64,000 nt of DNA. It comes from Alteribacillus bidgolensis (lineage in GTDB: Bacteria; Bacillota; Bacilli; Bacillales; Marinococcaceae). The position numbers and the translations under genes are program-made. Positions within the stretch are counted from its first letter, which is position 1. Every line of letters starts with the position of its first letter. The stretch is taken from the NCBI RefSeq assembly GCF_002886255.1, contig NZ_KZ614149.1, positions 3,593,272 through 3,657,271 of the forward strand. The letters are read 5' to 3'. The notes under the pieces were generated by a model, which was not told the DNA's origin, did no database searches, and saw nothing but the letters and a program-made list of their open reading frames with translations. This document shows positions 17,185 through 25,775 of this stretch, one piece after another.

Positions 17185-17218
17185 CCTCTAAAGAATGTCT
17201 GGATACATTCTTTAGAGG
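17185..17218 (+). terminator. Perfect 14-bp stem-loop after the CoA-transferase gene
   Basis: CCTCTAAAGAATGT (17185-17198) and ACATTCTTTAGAGG (17205-17218) pair completely around a 6-base loop. No T-run follows, so termination would be inefficient or need other factors. Confidence 0.5.
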
Positions 17219-17340
17219 CAGGTAGATGGTTACTTTTAATGAAGATATATAAAAATGTAAGCTTAAAAAAATACATTGATTGGTTTACTGGCGTGAGTCA
17301 CATTAAAAAGTGTTAGAAGGTTATCTATTGAAACTAAAAA

Positions 17341-17354
17341 TGAAAACGTTTACC
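17341..17354. promoter_or_regulatory. CcpA cre-like box upstream of the CitMHS transporter
   Basis: TGAAAACGTTTACC matches TGWAANCGNTNWCA at all but the last base, 70 bases before the transporter start. Citrate transporters of Bacillus are known CcpA targets. Confidence 0.5.
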
Positions 17355-17423
17355 AATGGCTTGATTTTATGAGATAAAAGTATTAGCCAGACGTAATGAC
17401 TAATTAAAAGAAAGGGATTTCCA

Positions 17424-18758
17424 GTGATAGCATTAGTTGGTTTTGTTACGTTTATATTGATTATTACTTTACTGCTGGTCTTTAAAGTTTCTCCTGTACC
17501 GGTTTTTATTGTTGTTCCAGCTCTTGGTGCTTTAATGATAGGGGTTAGTCCTGTAGAAATTGGAAGTTTTATTGGAGACGGCATATTACAAGTTATGGAT
17601 GTTGGAACTCTGTTTATTTTTGCGATGCTGTACTTTGGCATTATGTCTGATGCTGGCTTGTTTGATCCTTTAACAGGTAAGTTAAAAGATATGGCTGGAA
17701 GTAATATAGTTTTAGTGACAATTGTAACTGTCTTCATTGCAATGGTCTCACATTTGGATGGGACAGGAGCATCGACCCTTCTAGTTACTATTCCAGCACT
17801 TTTGCCTGTCTATAAAAAATTACAGATGAATCCACTAATATTGCTTTTAATAGTCGTCATGAGTGCTGGTGTTATGAATCTCATCCCGTGGGGCGGGCCA
17901 CTAGCGCGAGTGGCCGTAGTATTAGATATCGATCCGAGTGCTTTATGGGTCCCTCTTATTCCCGTTCAGATTATTGGGATAGCGGCTGTCTTATTAACAG
18001 CTATATACCTAGGTAAGAAAGAAAAAAAGAGAATTAAAAATTATTCCATAGAACACCCGAGTGAGGCATCAGAAGCCAACTTAGAATTGGCATCTTCTGT
18101 AGAGCAGGAAGCAGAGGTATCAGGTGATGCAGATTTAAAAAGACCTGGCCTTTGGTGGTTCAATCTGATTCTAACTATTGCTACTATTGTTACATTAATT
18201 TTTACTGAAATCGAAATAAGTGCGGTTTTTATGATTGTTTTTGCACTGGCTCTCGTTATTAATTACCCTAACGGAAAATTGCAAATGGAGCGGATGCGTG
18301 CACATGCTTCTGAAGCGTTTACTCTCGTTACTATTTTAATTGCAGCAGGAGCTTTTTTAGGAATTGTATCCGAAAGTGGAATGGTGGAAGACATGACTAC
18401 AGGGCTTATTTCTGTTATCCCTGAAGCAATCGGGCCTTTTATACATCTCATTATAGGGGTTATATCCGTTCCTTTATTAATGGTTTTACCACCTGATGCA
18501 TATCTTTTTGCCTTTGTATCTTTACTAGTAGAAATTGGTGCTGAACACGGTGTGCCTGCAACATCTGTAGCCTATGCATCAGCGGTCGGAGCAACTATTT
18601 CTGGATATATAAGTCCTCTTGTTCCAGCAACTTATCTAGCCATTGGTTTAGCAAAAACGGATTTAGCTACCCATATTAAGTTTTCCATTTTTCCTATGTG
18701 GCTCCTTAGTATATTATTATTAGCGGCTTGTATTCTGCTTGGTTTAGTTACGATATAG
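17424..18758 (+). CDS. CitMHS-family carboxylate transporter
   Basis: The protein has 444 aa with about twelve hydrophobic segments and a cytoplasmic acidic loop in the middle (around residues 205-235, rich in Glu/Ala/Ser). The block SHLDGTGASTLLVTIPALLP and the run MNLIPWGGPLARVA match citrate-metal:proton symporters of the CitMHS group. The start is GTG with GAAAGGGA upstream. It follows the CoA-transferase pseudogene and precedes a gamma-carbonic anhydrase gene, 45 bases away. A cre-like box and its position suggest uptake of citrate or a related acid under catabolite control. Confidence 0.85.
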   Translation: MIALVGFVTFILIITLLLVFKVSPVPVFIVVPALGALMIGVSPVEIGSFIGDGILQVMDVGTLFIFAMLYFGIMSDAGLFDPLTGKLKDMAGSNIVLVTIVTVFIAMVSHLDGTGASTLLVTIPALLPVYKKLQMNPLILLLIVVMSAGVMNLIPWGGPLARVAVVLDIDPSALWVPLIPVQIIGIAAVLLTAIYLGKKEKKRIKNYSIEHPSEASEANLELASSVEQEAEVSGDADLKRPGLWWFNLILTIATIVTLIFTEIEISAVFMIVFALALVINYPNGKLQMERMRAHASEAFTLVTILIAAGAFLGIVSESGMVEDMTTGLISVIPEAIGPFIHLIIGVISVPLLMVLPPDAYLFAFVSLLVEIGAEHGVPATSVAYASAVGATISGYISPLVPATYLAIGLAKTDLATHIKFSIFPMWLLSILLLAACILLGLVTI

Positions 18759-18802
18759 TACACAATTTTCATAAAAAATATTAAAGAAAAGGAGAATGTC
18801 AC

Positions 18803-19333
18803 ATGTTGTATAAGTTTAATGAAAGTTACCCAAAAGTAGATTCTACTACCTATATAGCTCCAGGTGCTCATCTTATTGGAAATATTGAACTTGAACAGGA
18901 GACCTCCGTTTGGTTTAATACTGTTTTAAGAGGTGACAATGATAAAATTAAAATTGGAAAGGGATCAAACGTTCAAGACGGAACTATCGTACATGTTGAT
19001 GAAGGCTACCCAGTCACAGTCGGGGAATATGTAACCGTAGGACATAATGTTACTTTACATGGCTGTACGGTAAAGGACGGGGCATTAATTGGTATGGGAG
19101 CAACTATTTTAAATGGAGCAGTTATTGGAGAAGGAGCTTTAGTTGCTGCAGGCGCATTAGTGCCAGAAGGGAAAGTTATCGAACCAGGAATGCTGGTGGC
19201 GGGTGTTCCAGCTAAAGAGATAAAGAAATTGTCTCCTGAAAACATTGAGAAATCTAAAGAAGGGGCTCTTCATTATATCAACAATGGATCAATGTTTAGA
19301 AAAGAGGGGCTTGATACAAACGAAGTGTCTTAA
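18803..19333 (+). CDS. Gamma-carbonic anhydrase-like hexapeptide protein (first copy)
   Basis: A 176-aa left-handed beta-helix protein with many hexapeptide repeats (for example LIGMGATILNGAVIGEGALV). The three zinc-binding His residues are in place: VHVDEG, VGHNV and LHGC. The family includes carbonic anhydrases and the PaaY thioesterase, which sequence alone does not separate. AAAGGAGAA precedes the ATG. It is probably cotranscribed with the CitMHS transporter. A paralogue lies at 23910 beside paaX. Confidence 0.85.
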   Translation: MLYKFNESYPKVDSTTYIAPGAHLIGNIELEQETSVWFNTVLRGDNDKIKIGKGSNVQDGTIVHVDEGYPVTVGEYVTVGHNVTLHGCTVKDGALIGMGATILNGAVIGEGALVAAGALVPEGKVIEPGMLVAGVPAKEIKKLSPENIEKSKEGALHYINNGSMFRKEGLDTNEVS

Positions 19334-19590
19334 TTGATATCTGCCAAATCCTTACCTGGCAGCTTAATAAAATATTTGGTAAAGCTCTTAGGTAACTTCT
19401 ACGTTAGATTTATTTGCTTCTATGCCTGGAACAGGATGTTCGAGAATCTAGCAGATTGGCAAAATGCAGGTATTGGAAGTGATAATATCGATAATATAGG
19501 TTCATCTTCTGTCTCACTGCACTCCCGCTGCCCTATTTTAAACAGCAGGTTGATGCAGTGAGCTCAAACTCCTTATATTAGGGTACTAAA

Positions 19591-19631
19591 AAACCTGCTG
19601 GAAAAATGTTTCCAAACAGGTTTCTGTTTTT
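19591..19631. terminator. Bidirectional terminator between convergent genes
   Basis: AACCTGCTGGAAA pairs with TTTCCAAACAGGTT with a small internal mismatch. As lie before it and TTTTTTT after it. It separates the gamma-carbonic anhydrase transcript from the convergent permease gene. Confidence 0.7.
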
Positions 19632-21005
19632 TTAGCCTGTCTTCTTATCGAGTTCTGCTTCATCTGCTTTGGCTTCAGAAATGTTTTTCTCTTCTTTTTT
19701 CCCGATAAGAATGAAACATAAAACAATTCCTATTCCCATACCCCAGGCTGGTCCTTGAAAAGCGGTTAACATACCAATAATTAAAACAACACCACGAGAA
19801 GTATTATTTTCCACCATCGACATCGCAACGTATGCACAGGCAAAACCCGTGAGTAACAACGTAACAGAGAGAGCGACAGGGAATAAAGGCATAATGATTC
19901 CGATTATAGGAAGGAGTAATCCTAATGGAATGGCCATTAAATAAAAATTGAAAGGCCCCGTAAAAATAGAATCCATTACATGCCTGCCTTTTTTGTAACG
20001 TTCTATGAGAAATACCTGTACCCCTGTCCATATTGGTCCGTGTACCCAAAGAAGCGGCCCAGCCGTCAACAGTTGAGCAAGGTTTCTAAGAGCAAGCGTA
20101 TAATGACTGCGGGTAGGATTGATATCAATCTTTTCGTCTTTTCTCGCACTGTCTGCATCTTTGAGCAGAGTATGTGCCACCAATAGGTCGCCGAATGCTA
20201 GTACATAAATCATTAAACTAATAGGAATGGCAGCGATGAAAATATCCCACGAAGGTAAGCCAATAGACCATACAGATAAGGATGCCAGAGTTTCGCCAAT
20301 TGGCGGAACAAAGAATCCCCAAGATATGTCGAAACGTACTTCTCCACTTATGAAACCTGCAATACCTCCGCCGGCTAACGCTACGAGAAGGGCATTAGCG
20401 GTTGCAGATAACTTCATTTTATTACTAGGCAATTTGGAAAATGGGATGGAAAACATTAGTATAAGCACTATGACCCAGGCAGTGATCAATGAAAAAGGCA
20501 TTTTAGGAAGTCTATCCAGTTCTGATTGAAAAGCTGCAATAGCTGCCCCCATAATAACCCCTGCTTTTAATGAATTTGGAACGAGGCGATTAAACTTTTC
20601 TCCCAGTTTTGTAATGCCAAAGAAAAAGAAAAGAACAGCTACGATTAAGGTGACAGCAAACATTGCATGTATAGCTTCTGTTCCCGGTGTAAACGCATTC
20701 ATAAAAACGATTGTTAAAGGAAGCCCTGAGGTTATTGCTCCAGCGGCATACACATCACCAAATAAAAAGGTTTGAGCCAGTACCCAAAACAACATGACTA
20801 AACTGACAGTCCATGCCACTTCAAAAGACACCTCGAAAAACTGCATCATTAAAGGAGTGACAGACCCACAAGTGGCTAAGAGAAGCAGACCGCCTTGAAT
20901 ATGCTGGCTGGGTGTGATGTTAATGTGGGCCCCTGGTAATCTCATGGTGAAGGGGCCCCATTTTATCCCAGGATGGATATCACCATATTGCCTTTCTTTT
21001 TTCAT
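19632..21005 (-). CDS. Multi-pass permease, NCS2/SLC23-like
   Basis: The protein has 457 aa and about 12-13 hydrophobic segments, with a charged tail (EEKNISEAKADEAELDKKTG). GDVYAAGAITSGLPL and PNSLKAGVIMGAAIAAFQSE, together with overall length and spacing, resemble the xanthine/uracil (NCS2) superfamily, but the classical NCS2 signature is not clear. A C-terminal part is also transporter-like (PLGLLLPIIGIIMPLFPV). The ribosome site AAAGGAGGAT precedes the ATG at 21005. It is a single gene. The substrate is unknown; a nucleobase or an organic anion is possible. Confidence 0.6.
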   Translation of the reverse strand: MKKERQYGDIHPGIKWGPFTMRLPGAHINITPSQHIQGGLLLLATCGSVTPLMMQFFEVSFEVAWTVSLVMLFWVLAQTFLFGDVYAAGAITSGLPLTIVFMNAFTPGTEAIHAMFAVTLIVAVLFFFFGITKLGEKFNRLVPNSLKAGVIMGAAIAAFQSELDRLPKMPFSLITAWVIVLILMFSIPFSKLPSNKMKLSATANALLVALAGGGIAGFISGEVRFDISWGFFVPPIGETLASLSVWSIGLPSWDIFIAAIPISLMIYVLAFGDLLVAHTLLKDADSARKDEKIDINPTRSHYTLALRNLAQLLTAGPLLWVHGPIWTGVQVFLIERYKKGRHVMDSIFTGPFNFYLMAIPLGLLLPIIGIIMPLFPVALSVTLLLTGFACAYVAMSMVENNTSRGVVLIIGMLTAFQGPAWGMGIGIVLCFILIGKKEEKNISEAKADEAELDKKTG

Positions 21006-21049
21006 AAAATAAAAATCCTCCTTTTGTAATAATTTTTTGAAAATTTATT

Positions 21050-21439
21050 TTAGGCTGTCCTAAGAGAGCAGCGAAAATTATCTAGCAACTGGAATTTACG
21101 AGACTTCTGCGGTCGTCGGCTAAGAAAAGGAACTTCTACGAAGAAATAAGGAACTTCTACTAAAACCGCATACGTCCTGTGTACAACGTAGAAGCCGCCG
21201 CATCCTGCGGAAGTCTGTCCTGTGACCAACGCCGACACTAGAACGTCCGGTTCGTCGAAGCGACAGTGTGAAGATCCGCAGTGAAGGATTTGCTTAAACG
21301 AACGTCCAAGCGCGGCAAAGAAGACACTACGAGAACAAGCAAAGAGAGTTGGATTAGATATCGAACTTATGCTCTGAGGGTGAAAACGTGTATATTCCAG
21401 TTGCGTTTGCTGATCACTGACTTATGGGACAGCCCTTAA
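21050..21439. repeat. MITE-like noncoding element with imperfect terminal inverted repeats
   Basis: The ends read TTAGGCTGTCCTAAG (21050-21064) and CTTATGGGACAGCCCTTAA (21421-21439), which are imperfect inverted copies. The 390 bases between have more CG-rich words than the neighbourhood (GCCGCCGCATCCTGCGG) and no supported gene. It ends 7 bases from the stop codon of the ferredoxin reductase gene. Short elements with GGCTGTCC ends are common in Bacillaceae genomes. Confidence 0.5.
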
Positions 21440-21446
21440 AACTGTT

Positions 21447-22445
21447 TCAAGAGCTTGAAGCAAATAAACTAGTACTATGTCCGGGATGTAATTTCGCAGA
21501 TGGGTCAATGAATGCTTTAGCATGGTTTACAGCTGTTGGAGCTTCTCCAAAACCAGTAGCAATTAATTTTACTTTTCCTTCATAGGTACAAACATCACCA
21601 GCTGCATAAATTCCCGGTATATTAGTTTCCATCTTGGGGTTAACAACAATAGCATTTTTGTTAATGTCTAGTCCCCATGTTTTTAACGGCCCTAAAGAAG
21701 TAACAAATCCGAAATTCACAATAAGGTCGTCAACGTCTACTAGATAGGTAGAGTCTCCTTTTACTTCTTTGATCAGGACTTGTTCAATATAATCTTCTCC
21801 TATAATTTGACCGACTTCATAAGGGGTTTTCATCTCTACTGAAGATTCTTTTAAAAGCTCTAAACTATGCTCGTGTGCACGAAACGCTGAACGTCGATGG
21901 ATGAGGGTTACTTCTTTAGCAATTGGTTCAAGGGCCAGAGACCAATCTACTGCAGAATCTCCTCCTCCGCACACTAAAACGCGGCGTCCTTTAAATTTAT
22001 CAAGGTCTTTAACAAAATAATGCAAAGAGCGTTCTTCAAACTGTTCAGCTCTATCAACTTTTAATTTGCGTGGTTGAAAGGCGCCTGCTCCTGCGGTAAT
22101 AATGATACTGCGGGAATAATGAGTATCACTAGGTGTGGAGATCTTAAAAGTGCCGTCATCTAAACGAACAACATTTTCTACAGATTCATTTAAGCAGATT
22201 TCAGGTGAAAAAGCTTGAGCTTGCTCATGAAGCTGACTCACTAAATCCTGTGCTTTAATTTTTGGAAAACCAGCTACATCATAAATATATTTATCAGGAT
22301 ATAGTGCAGATAGCTGCCCGCCAACTTCTGGCATGCTGTCAATCAATTTTACGGAAGCTTGCCTCATCCCTGCATAAAATGCAGTGAATAGACCTACTGG
22401 CCCAGCACCAATAATGGTCATGTCAAATACTTTGTTTTCACTCAT
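21447..22445 (-). CDS. Ferredoxin/flavodoxin-NADP reductase, YumC type
   Basis: It passes electrons between NADPH and ferredoxin. The protein has 332 aa and a thioredoxin reductase-like fold without the CxxC pair. The FAD motif is IIGAGPVGLFTAFYAG at the N-terminus, the NADP motif VCGGGDSAVDWSLAL with HRRSAFRAHE follows, and the second FAD motif is NIPGIYAAGDVCTY. It lies 17 bases downstream of the ferredoxin gene in one operon. The operon is close to the phenylacetate cluster, which has no PaaE reductase, so it may feed electrons to the PaaABCD epoxidase. The gene end is bordered by the MITE-like element. Confidence 0.9.
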   Translation of the reverse strand: MSENKVFDMTIIGAGPVGLFTAFYAGMRQASVKLIDSMPEVGGQLSALYPDKYIYDVAGFPKIKAQDLVSQLHEQAQAFSPEICLNESVENVVRLDDGTFKISTPSDTHYSRSIIITAGAGAFQPRKLKVDRAEQFEERSLHYFVKDLDKFKGRRVLVCGGGDSAVDWSLALEPIAKEVTLIHRRSAFRAHEHSLELLKESSVEMKTPYEVGQIIGEDYIEQVLIKEVKGDSTYLVDVDDLIVNFGFVTSLGPLKTWGLDINKNAIVVNPKMETNIPGIYAAGDVCTYEGKVKLIATGFGEAPTAVNHAKAFIDPSAKLHPGHSTSLFASSS

Positions 22446-22462
22446 TTTTCAACACTCCTGAT

Positions 22463-22711
22463 TTAATCAAATTTCAACGGGTCACCATCGAAAGCTTCAT
22501 TTGCTTGCTTTATAGAGTCTGTTGGACAGCCCTCCATGGCGTCTTCTAAATCATCTAGAAGTTCCTCGTCTACTGGTTTATTTCCTTGATTGTCATCTCC
22601 GATATAAAAGGACAGCCCCTCATCATCATAATCAAATACTTCAGGTGCGGCAGCGCCGCATGCTCCGCAGGCAATGCAAGTGTCTTGATCTACGATAGTA
22701 TATACAGCCAT
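22463..22711 (-). CDS. fer: Ferredoxin (single 4Fe-4S type)
   Basis: The protein has 82 aa and is very acidic. The cluster ligands are in CIACGACGAAAPE, with a further Cys in EGCPTDSIK, and the C-terminus FDGDPLKF is typical of Bacillus Fer. It is the electron carrier partner of the reductase that follows. AGGAGG precedes the ATG. The promoter region has a CGTT-N5-AACG dyad (22733-22745), also present upstream of paaA, and a cre-like box at 22800. Confidence 0.93.
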   Translation of the reverse strand: MAVYTIVDQDTCIACGACGAAAPEVFDYDDEGLSFYIGDDNQGNKPVDEELLDDLEDAMEGCPTDSIKQANEAFDGDPLKFD

Positions 22712-22732
22712 TATTAAACCTCCTAAATATAA

Positions 22733-22745
22733 CGTTTAAAAAACG
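22733..22745. promoter_or_regulatory. CGTT-N5-AACG dyad upstream of fer
   Basis: CGTT (22733-22736) and AACG (22742-22745) lie 22 bases before the fer ATG. The same dyad with the same spacing lies 18 bases before the paaA ATG. It is a candidate binding site for a shared regulator such as PaaX. Confidence 0.35.
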
Positions 22746-22799
22746 ACATGTTTTTATATGTTATATAAAGGATACGAAAATATATAACCGATGTCAATA

Positions 22800-22813
22800 T
22801 GAAAACGTAATCA
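22800..22813. promoter_or_regulatory. CcpA cre-like box upstream of fer
   Basis: TGAAAACGTAATCA differs from TGWAANCGNTNWCA at one position. It lies about 90 bases before the ferredoxin start, so control by CcpA is possible. Confidence 0.35.
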
Positions 22814-22898
22814 TTTTAGTTTTATACGAAAAAAATAGCCGCTTTTTATAAAGCAGCCTGAAAGAAACGTATTATGCTATTAGAATGTGTGTATTTCT

Positions 22899-23840
22899 CT
22901 AAAAAGAGAGATGATTTGAAACGGTGCGTGCTTCGTTCATCATGCGTTGAAATAATTCTGAAACAGTTGGAAGGTCTTCGATCAAACTCGATACTTGGCC
23001 TGCATTGACGTGACCTTCTGTTAGTTTGCCTTCGATCGCACCTTTGATGTGGCAGCTTTCATCTGTTTTTTGATCATATTCCTCTGCAGATATTTTATTT
23101 TTCTCCCATTCGAGTAGTTGATTTGCATAGGTGGTTTTTAGAAGGCGTCGAATTTTTTTATAGGGTCTTCCTGTAATTACTGTTCCACTTGCATCACTTT
23201 TGCATATTGCCTGTTTGTAATTTGAATGCACATTCGCGTCTTCTGTAGCAATTAAACGAGTTCCTAACTGGACTCCTTGAGCCCCTAAACTTAAAGCAGC
23301 TAAAAGACCACGGCCGTCTCCAATGCCGCCTGCTGCAACAACTGGGGCTTTTACAACCGATGCTACTTGAGGAATTAAAGTAAACGTTGTTAGTTCGTCA
23401 TTAGCATTTATACCTGCTGCTTCAAACCCCTCTGCAATAATGACATCAGCGCCGGCTTTTTCAGCTTTTAAAGCTTGAGAAGGATTAGATACGACACACA
23501 TGACAATAATATTTTCTTTTTTTAACATTTCAATATAAGGAGAAGGATTGCCAGCAGATAAAGAAACGACAGGGACGTGGTGTTTTGCAGCTATAGATAA
23601 GATTTTTTGAACATCTGGATGCACAGAAAGCGGGACATTGATAGAAAAAGGTTTATGTGTTTGAGATCGCACTTCTTTTACCATTTTTTCAAAAACTGAA
23701 GGAGAGAGAGTTCCTGCCCCCAGTGTTCCAAGACCTCCTGCTTCTGAAACAGAAACGGCAAGATCTGGATGACTGACATTTCCCATCCCGCCTTGCAAAA
23801 ACGGAACATCGATATTTAATAACTTCATTAAATCATTCAT
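22899..23840 (-). CDS. Nitronate monooxygenase / FabK-like flavoprotein
   Basis: A TIM-barrel FMN protein of the 2-nitropropane dioxygenase family, which oxidises alkyl nitronates or, in FabK, reduces enoyl-ACP. N-terminal PFLQGGMGNVSHPDLAVSVS and SEAGGLGTLG, the region VIIAEGFEAAG, and the phosphate-binding APVVAAGGIGDGRG with ALGAQGVQLGTR-like sequence (SLGAQGVQLGTRLIATED) are present. I chose the ATG at 23840 with GGTGGTG upstream; the longer frame to 23933 has no ribosome site and would add an unrelated N-terminus. It gives 313 aa. It diverges from the gamma-carbonic anhydrase gene at 23910. Its role with phenylacetate genes is unknown. Confidence 0.82.
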   Translation of the reverse strand: MNDLMKLLNIDVPFLQGGMGNVSHPDLAVSVSEAGGLGTLGAGTLSPSVFEKMVKEVRSQTHKPFSINVPLSVHPDVQKILSIAAKHHVPVVSLSAGNPSPYIEMLKKENIIVMCVVSNPSQALKAEKAGADVIIAEGFEAAGINANDELTTFTLIPQVASVVKAPVVAAGGIGDGRGLLAALSLGAQGVQLGTRLIATEDANVHSNYKQAICKSDASGTVITGRPYKKIRRLLKTTYANQLLEWEKNKISAEEYDQKTDESCHIKGAIEGKLTEGHVNAGQVSSLIEDLPTVSELFQRMMNEARTVSNHLSF

Positions 23841-23909
23841 ATATAAGCACCACCGTTTGAAATGTGTTATATTAAAAAGTATAACATGATAAGATAAGGA
23901 GGGGAATAA

Positions 23910-24440
23910 ATGATTTATCGGTATAAGGATCATTCACCAACCATTCATGAATCGGTTTACGTAGCGGATGGAGCTAGAGTAATAGGAGATGTGGAAATAG
24001 GAGCTGAATCCAGCATCTGGTTTAACGTTGTTCTTCGCGGAGATGAAGCGCCAATTAAAATAGGTAAGCGATGTAATATTCAAGACAATACGGTTTGTCA
24101 TTTATATGACCAGTATCCTCTATCTCTTGAAGATGAGGTATCCATTGGGCATAGTGCTATTGTTCATGGGTGTGCATTAAAAAAGGGGGTTTTGGTAGGC
24201 ATGGGTGCTGTTGTATTAGACGGTGCAGAAATAGGAGAGTATTCTATTATAGGAGCCAATGCTCTCATTCCTTCTGGAAAAGTTATCCCACCTCGTTCAT
24301 TAGTGCTTGGTTCTCCGGGAAAAGTGGTGCGTAGTCTAACAGATAAAGATCTCGCTCTTATTGAGGAGACAATTGAAACGTATGTTCAAAAAGGCCGGGA
24401 ATTTCAGCATACAGAAATATTAGAACAAATAAGTAGATAA
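23910..24440 (+). CDS. Gamma-carbonic anhydrase-like protein, PaaY candidate (second copy)
   Basis: The protein has 176 aa, with hexapeptide repeats and the three zinc-binding His residues (TVCHLYD, IGHSA, VHGC). It resembles the copy at 18803 along its whole length. In enterobacteria paaY, a thioesterase of this fold, lies next to paaX; here the gene is convergent with paaX, which makes PaaY the better guess for this copy. AAGGAGGGG precedes the ATG. A perfect terminator follows 5 bases after the stop. Confidence 0.82.
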   Translation: MIYRYKDHSPTIHESVYVADGARVIGDVEIGAESSIWFNVVLRGDEAPIKIGKRCNIQDNTVCHLYDQYPLSLEDEVSIGHSAIVHGCALKKGVLVGMGAVVLDGAEIGEYSIIGANALIPSGKVIPPRSLVLGSPGKVVRSLTDKDLALIEETIETYVQKGREFQHTEILEQISR

Positions 24441-24444
24441 ATAT

Positions 24445-24486
24445 AAAGAAGAAGGTGCAGCTGTGTATTGCCGCACCTTCTTCTTT
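24445..24486. terminator. Terminator after the PaaY-like gene
   Basis: AAAGAAGAAGGTGC and GCACCTTCTTCTTT form a perfect 14-bp stem around a 14-base loop. Confidence 0.75.
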
Positions 24487-24586
24487 ATACTATCCGTAAG
24501 GCAGTTTACGTGCATTTACGCTCTGTCTTCGCCTTTAAGCCTCGCCGGCAAGCCGATATTTTCTATGGTAAGCTCCCGCGCTCTTT

Positions 24587-25492
24587 TTATGATTTATCTG
24601 TCGATTGATTATGAATTAAAGGGTGATTTAAAAAATCATAACCATTATCTTTCTGAACATCAGGATTGCCTTGTTCAAACACAGATTCGAAGAAACGGTT
24701 AGCAGGTTTTGCCAGCGTTTTATAATAATCAGCGAATAGAGCAGCAGCCGAGTCACCCAGCCAGTTTTTAGGCAGTAATTCTTGGGGAAGACCGGGATCC
24801 ACAAATAAAAATTTACGATACTGGTGTACGAGCATGGTCCGTTCAACAAAACAACTGCCGTCAGTCATATCTCCTTTTTCAATTTTACTTTTATCAATGA
24901 TATATTTCTGGCTGTAATCTTGAATGAACTGAGAGTATAATTCGTTGATTTCATCTAAATCCCAGCAATTCTCCACTAAACTTTGATGGTCTTTCATTCC
25001 TTCGTGAGAGGCCCGAAAATAATTAACATAATCTTCAATTTCATATTTTTGAATTAAGTTGTTGATTTGTTCATCGAGTGGATTTGGAGTAATCCAGCAG
25101 CTATTAGAGAGTAAACCAAACCCGCTCCAGACAAGCTCTTTTCTTAATTCATCCCGTATATGGCGTTTTTCTTCCGGAATCGTATAAACAAGAATCCGCC
25201 ATTCCCCGTCCCAAGAAGGGGATTCTATTTTATAAATTCGTTCGGCAGCTTCATCCATTCGTTTACGTCCGCGCTCTGTTAAAGAATAATAACTTTTGTT
25301 TCCCTTTTTTTCTGACTGGAGCCACCCTTGTTTGCTCATTCGGGAAATAGCGGCACGCACTGATTGTTCATTGTGCCCAAATTCTTGGAGAAGGCGGATC
25401 AAACTGCCAATCCATATTACATTTCCGTAGTGGCGGATGTAATCTCCGTATAAAGTGAAAATCATTGAACGAGTATTAAATGTTTTCTCCAT
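24587..25492 (-). CDS. paaX: PaaX-family transcriptional repressor of phenylacetate degradation
   Basis: PaaX represses paa genes and is released by phenylacetyl-CoA. The protein has 301 aa. The N-terminal winged helix (TRSMIFTLYGDYIRHYGNVI, HNEQSVRAAISRMSKQGWLQ), the central domain (SWDGEWRILVYTIPEEKRHI) and the C-terminal domain (LPKNWLGDSAAALFADYYKT) are in the order of the family. It lies downstream of paaK on the same strand but separated by two hairpins, so it probably has its own promoter. The target sites in this species are unknown; the CGTT-N5-AACG dyad is a candidate. Confidence 0.93.
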   Translation of the reverse strand: MEKTFNTRSMIFTLYGDYIRHYGNVIWIGSLIRLLQEFGHNEQSVRAAISRMSKQGWLQSEKKGNKSYYSLTERGRKRMDEAAERIYKIESPSWDGEWRILVYTIPEEKRHIRDELRKELVWSGFGLLSNSCWITPNPLDEQINNLIQKYEIEDYVNYFRASHEGMKDHQSLVENCWDLDEINELYSQFIQDYSQKYIIDKSKIEKGDMTDGSCFVERTMLVHQYRKFLFVDPGLPQELLPKNWLGDSAAALFADYYKTLAKPANRFFESVFEQGNPDVQKDNGYDFLNHPLIHNQSTDKS

Positions 25493-25570
25493 TGTTTATC
25501 CAATCCTTTGTCGTCTATTTTTTTATACTTTAGGAAAACTTTAATTTTGATAAAGGATCAAAGTATAAGT

Positions 25571-25618
25571 AAAACTACGACTTCCGCCACTTGGACTTGG
25601 CGGAAAGTCTAGTTTTTT
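25571..25618. terminator. Hairpin between paaK and paaX
   Basis: AAACTACGACTTCCGCCA pairs with TGGCGGAAAGTCTAGTTTTTT with small mismatches. It can terminate on either strand and helps to isolate paaX from paaK. Confidence 0.6.
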
Positions 25619-25731
25619 CAATTGTAGCAAATTTTTACATTCAATAAATACACTAATATTGTTTGTTGAATATTTTACAACAAAACGAAAAAACGTCATA
25701 CCATTTTATGTTTTTAAAAAAGAAATGAAAC

Positions 25732-25765
25732 AAAAAAAGCGAAGGATTTGGTAGTCCTTCGCTTT
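25732..25765 (-). terminator. paaK terminator
   Basis: On the minus strand AAAGCGAAGGA and TCCTTCGCTTTTTTT form an 11-bp stem with a T-run, 11 bases after the paaK stop. Confidence 0.8.
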
Positions 25766-25775
25766 CAATAATGTA

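Noticed and set aside
19334..19561. 75-codon frame after the first gamma-carbonic anhydrase
   Set aside because: Begins at the stop codon of the previous gene, with no ribosome site and no protein-like pattern.
22899..23933. Longer nitronate monooxygenase starting at 23933
   Set aside because: The first 31 residues are unlike the family and overlap the divergent gene; the ATG at 23840 has a ribosome site.
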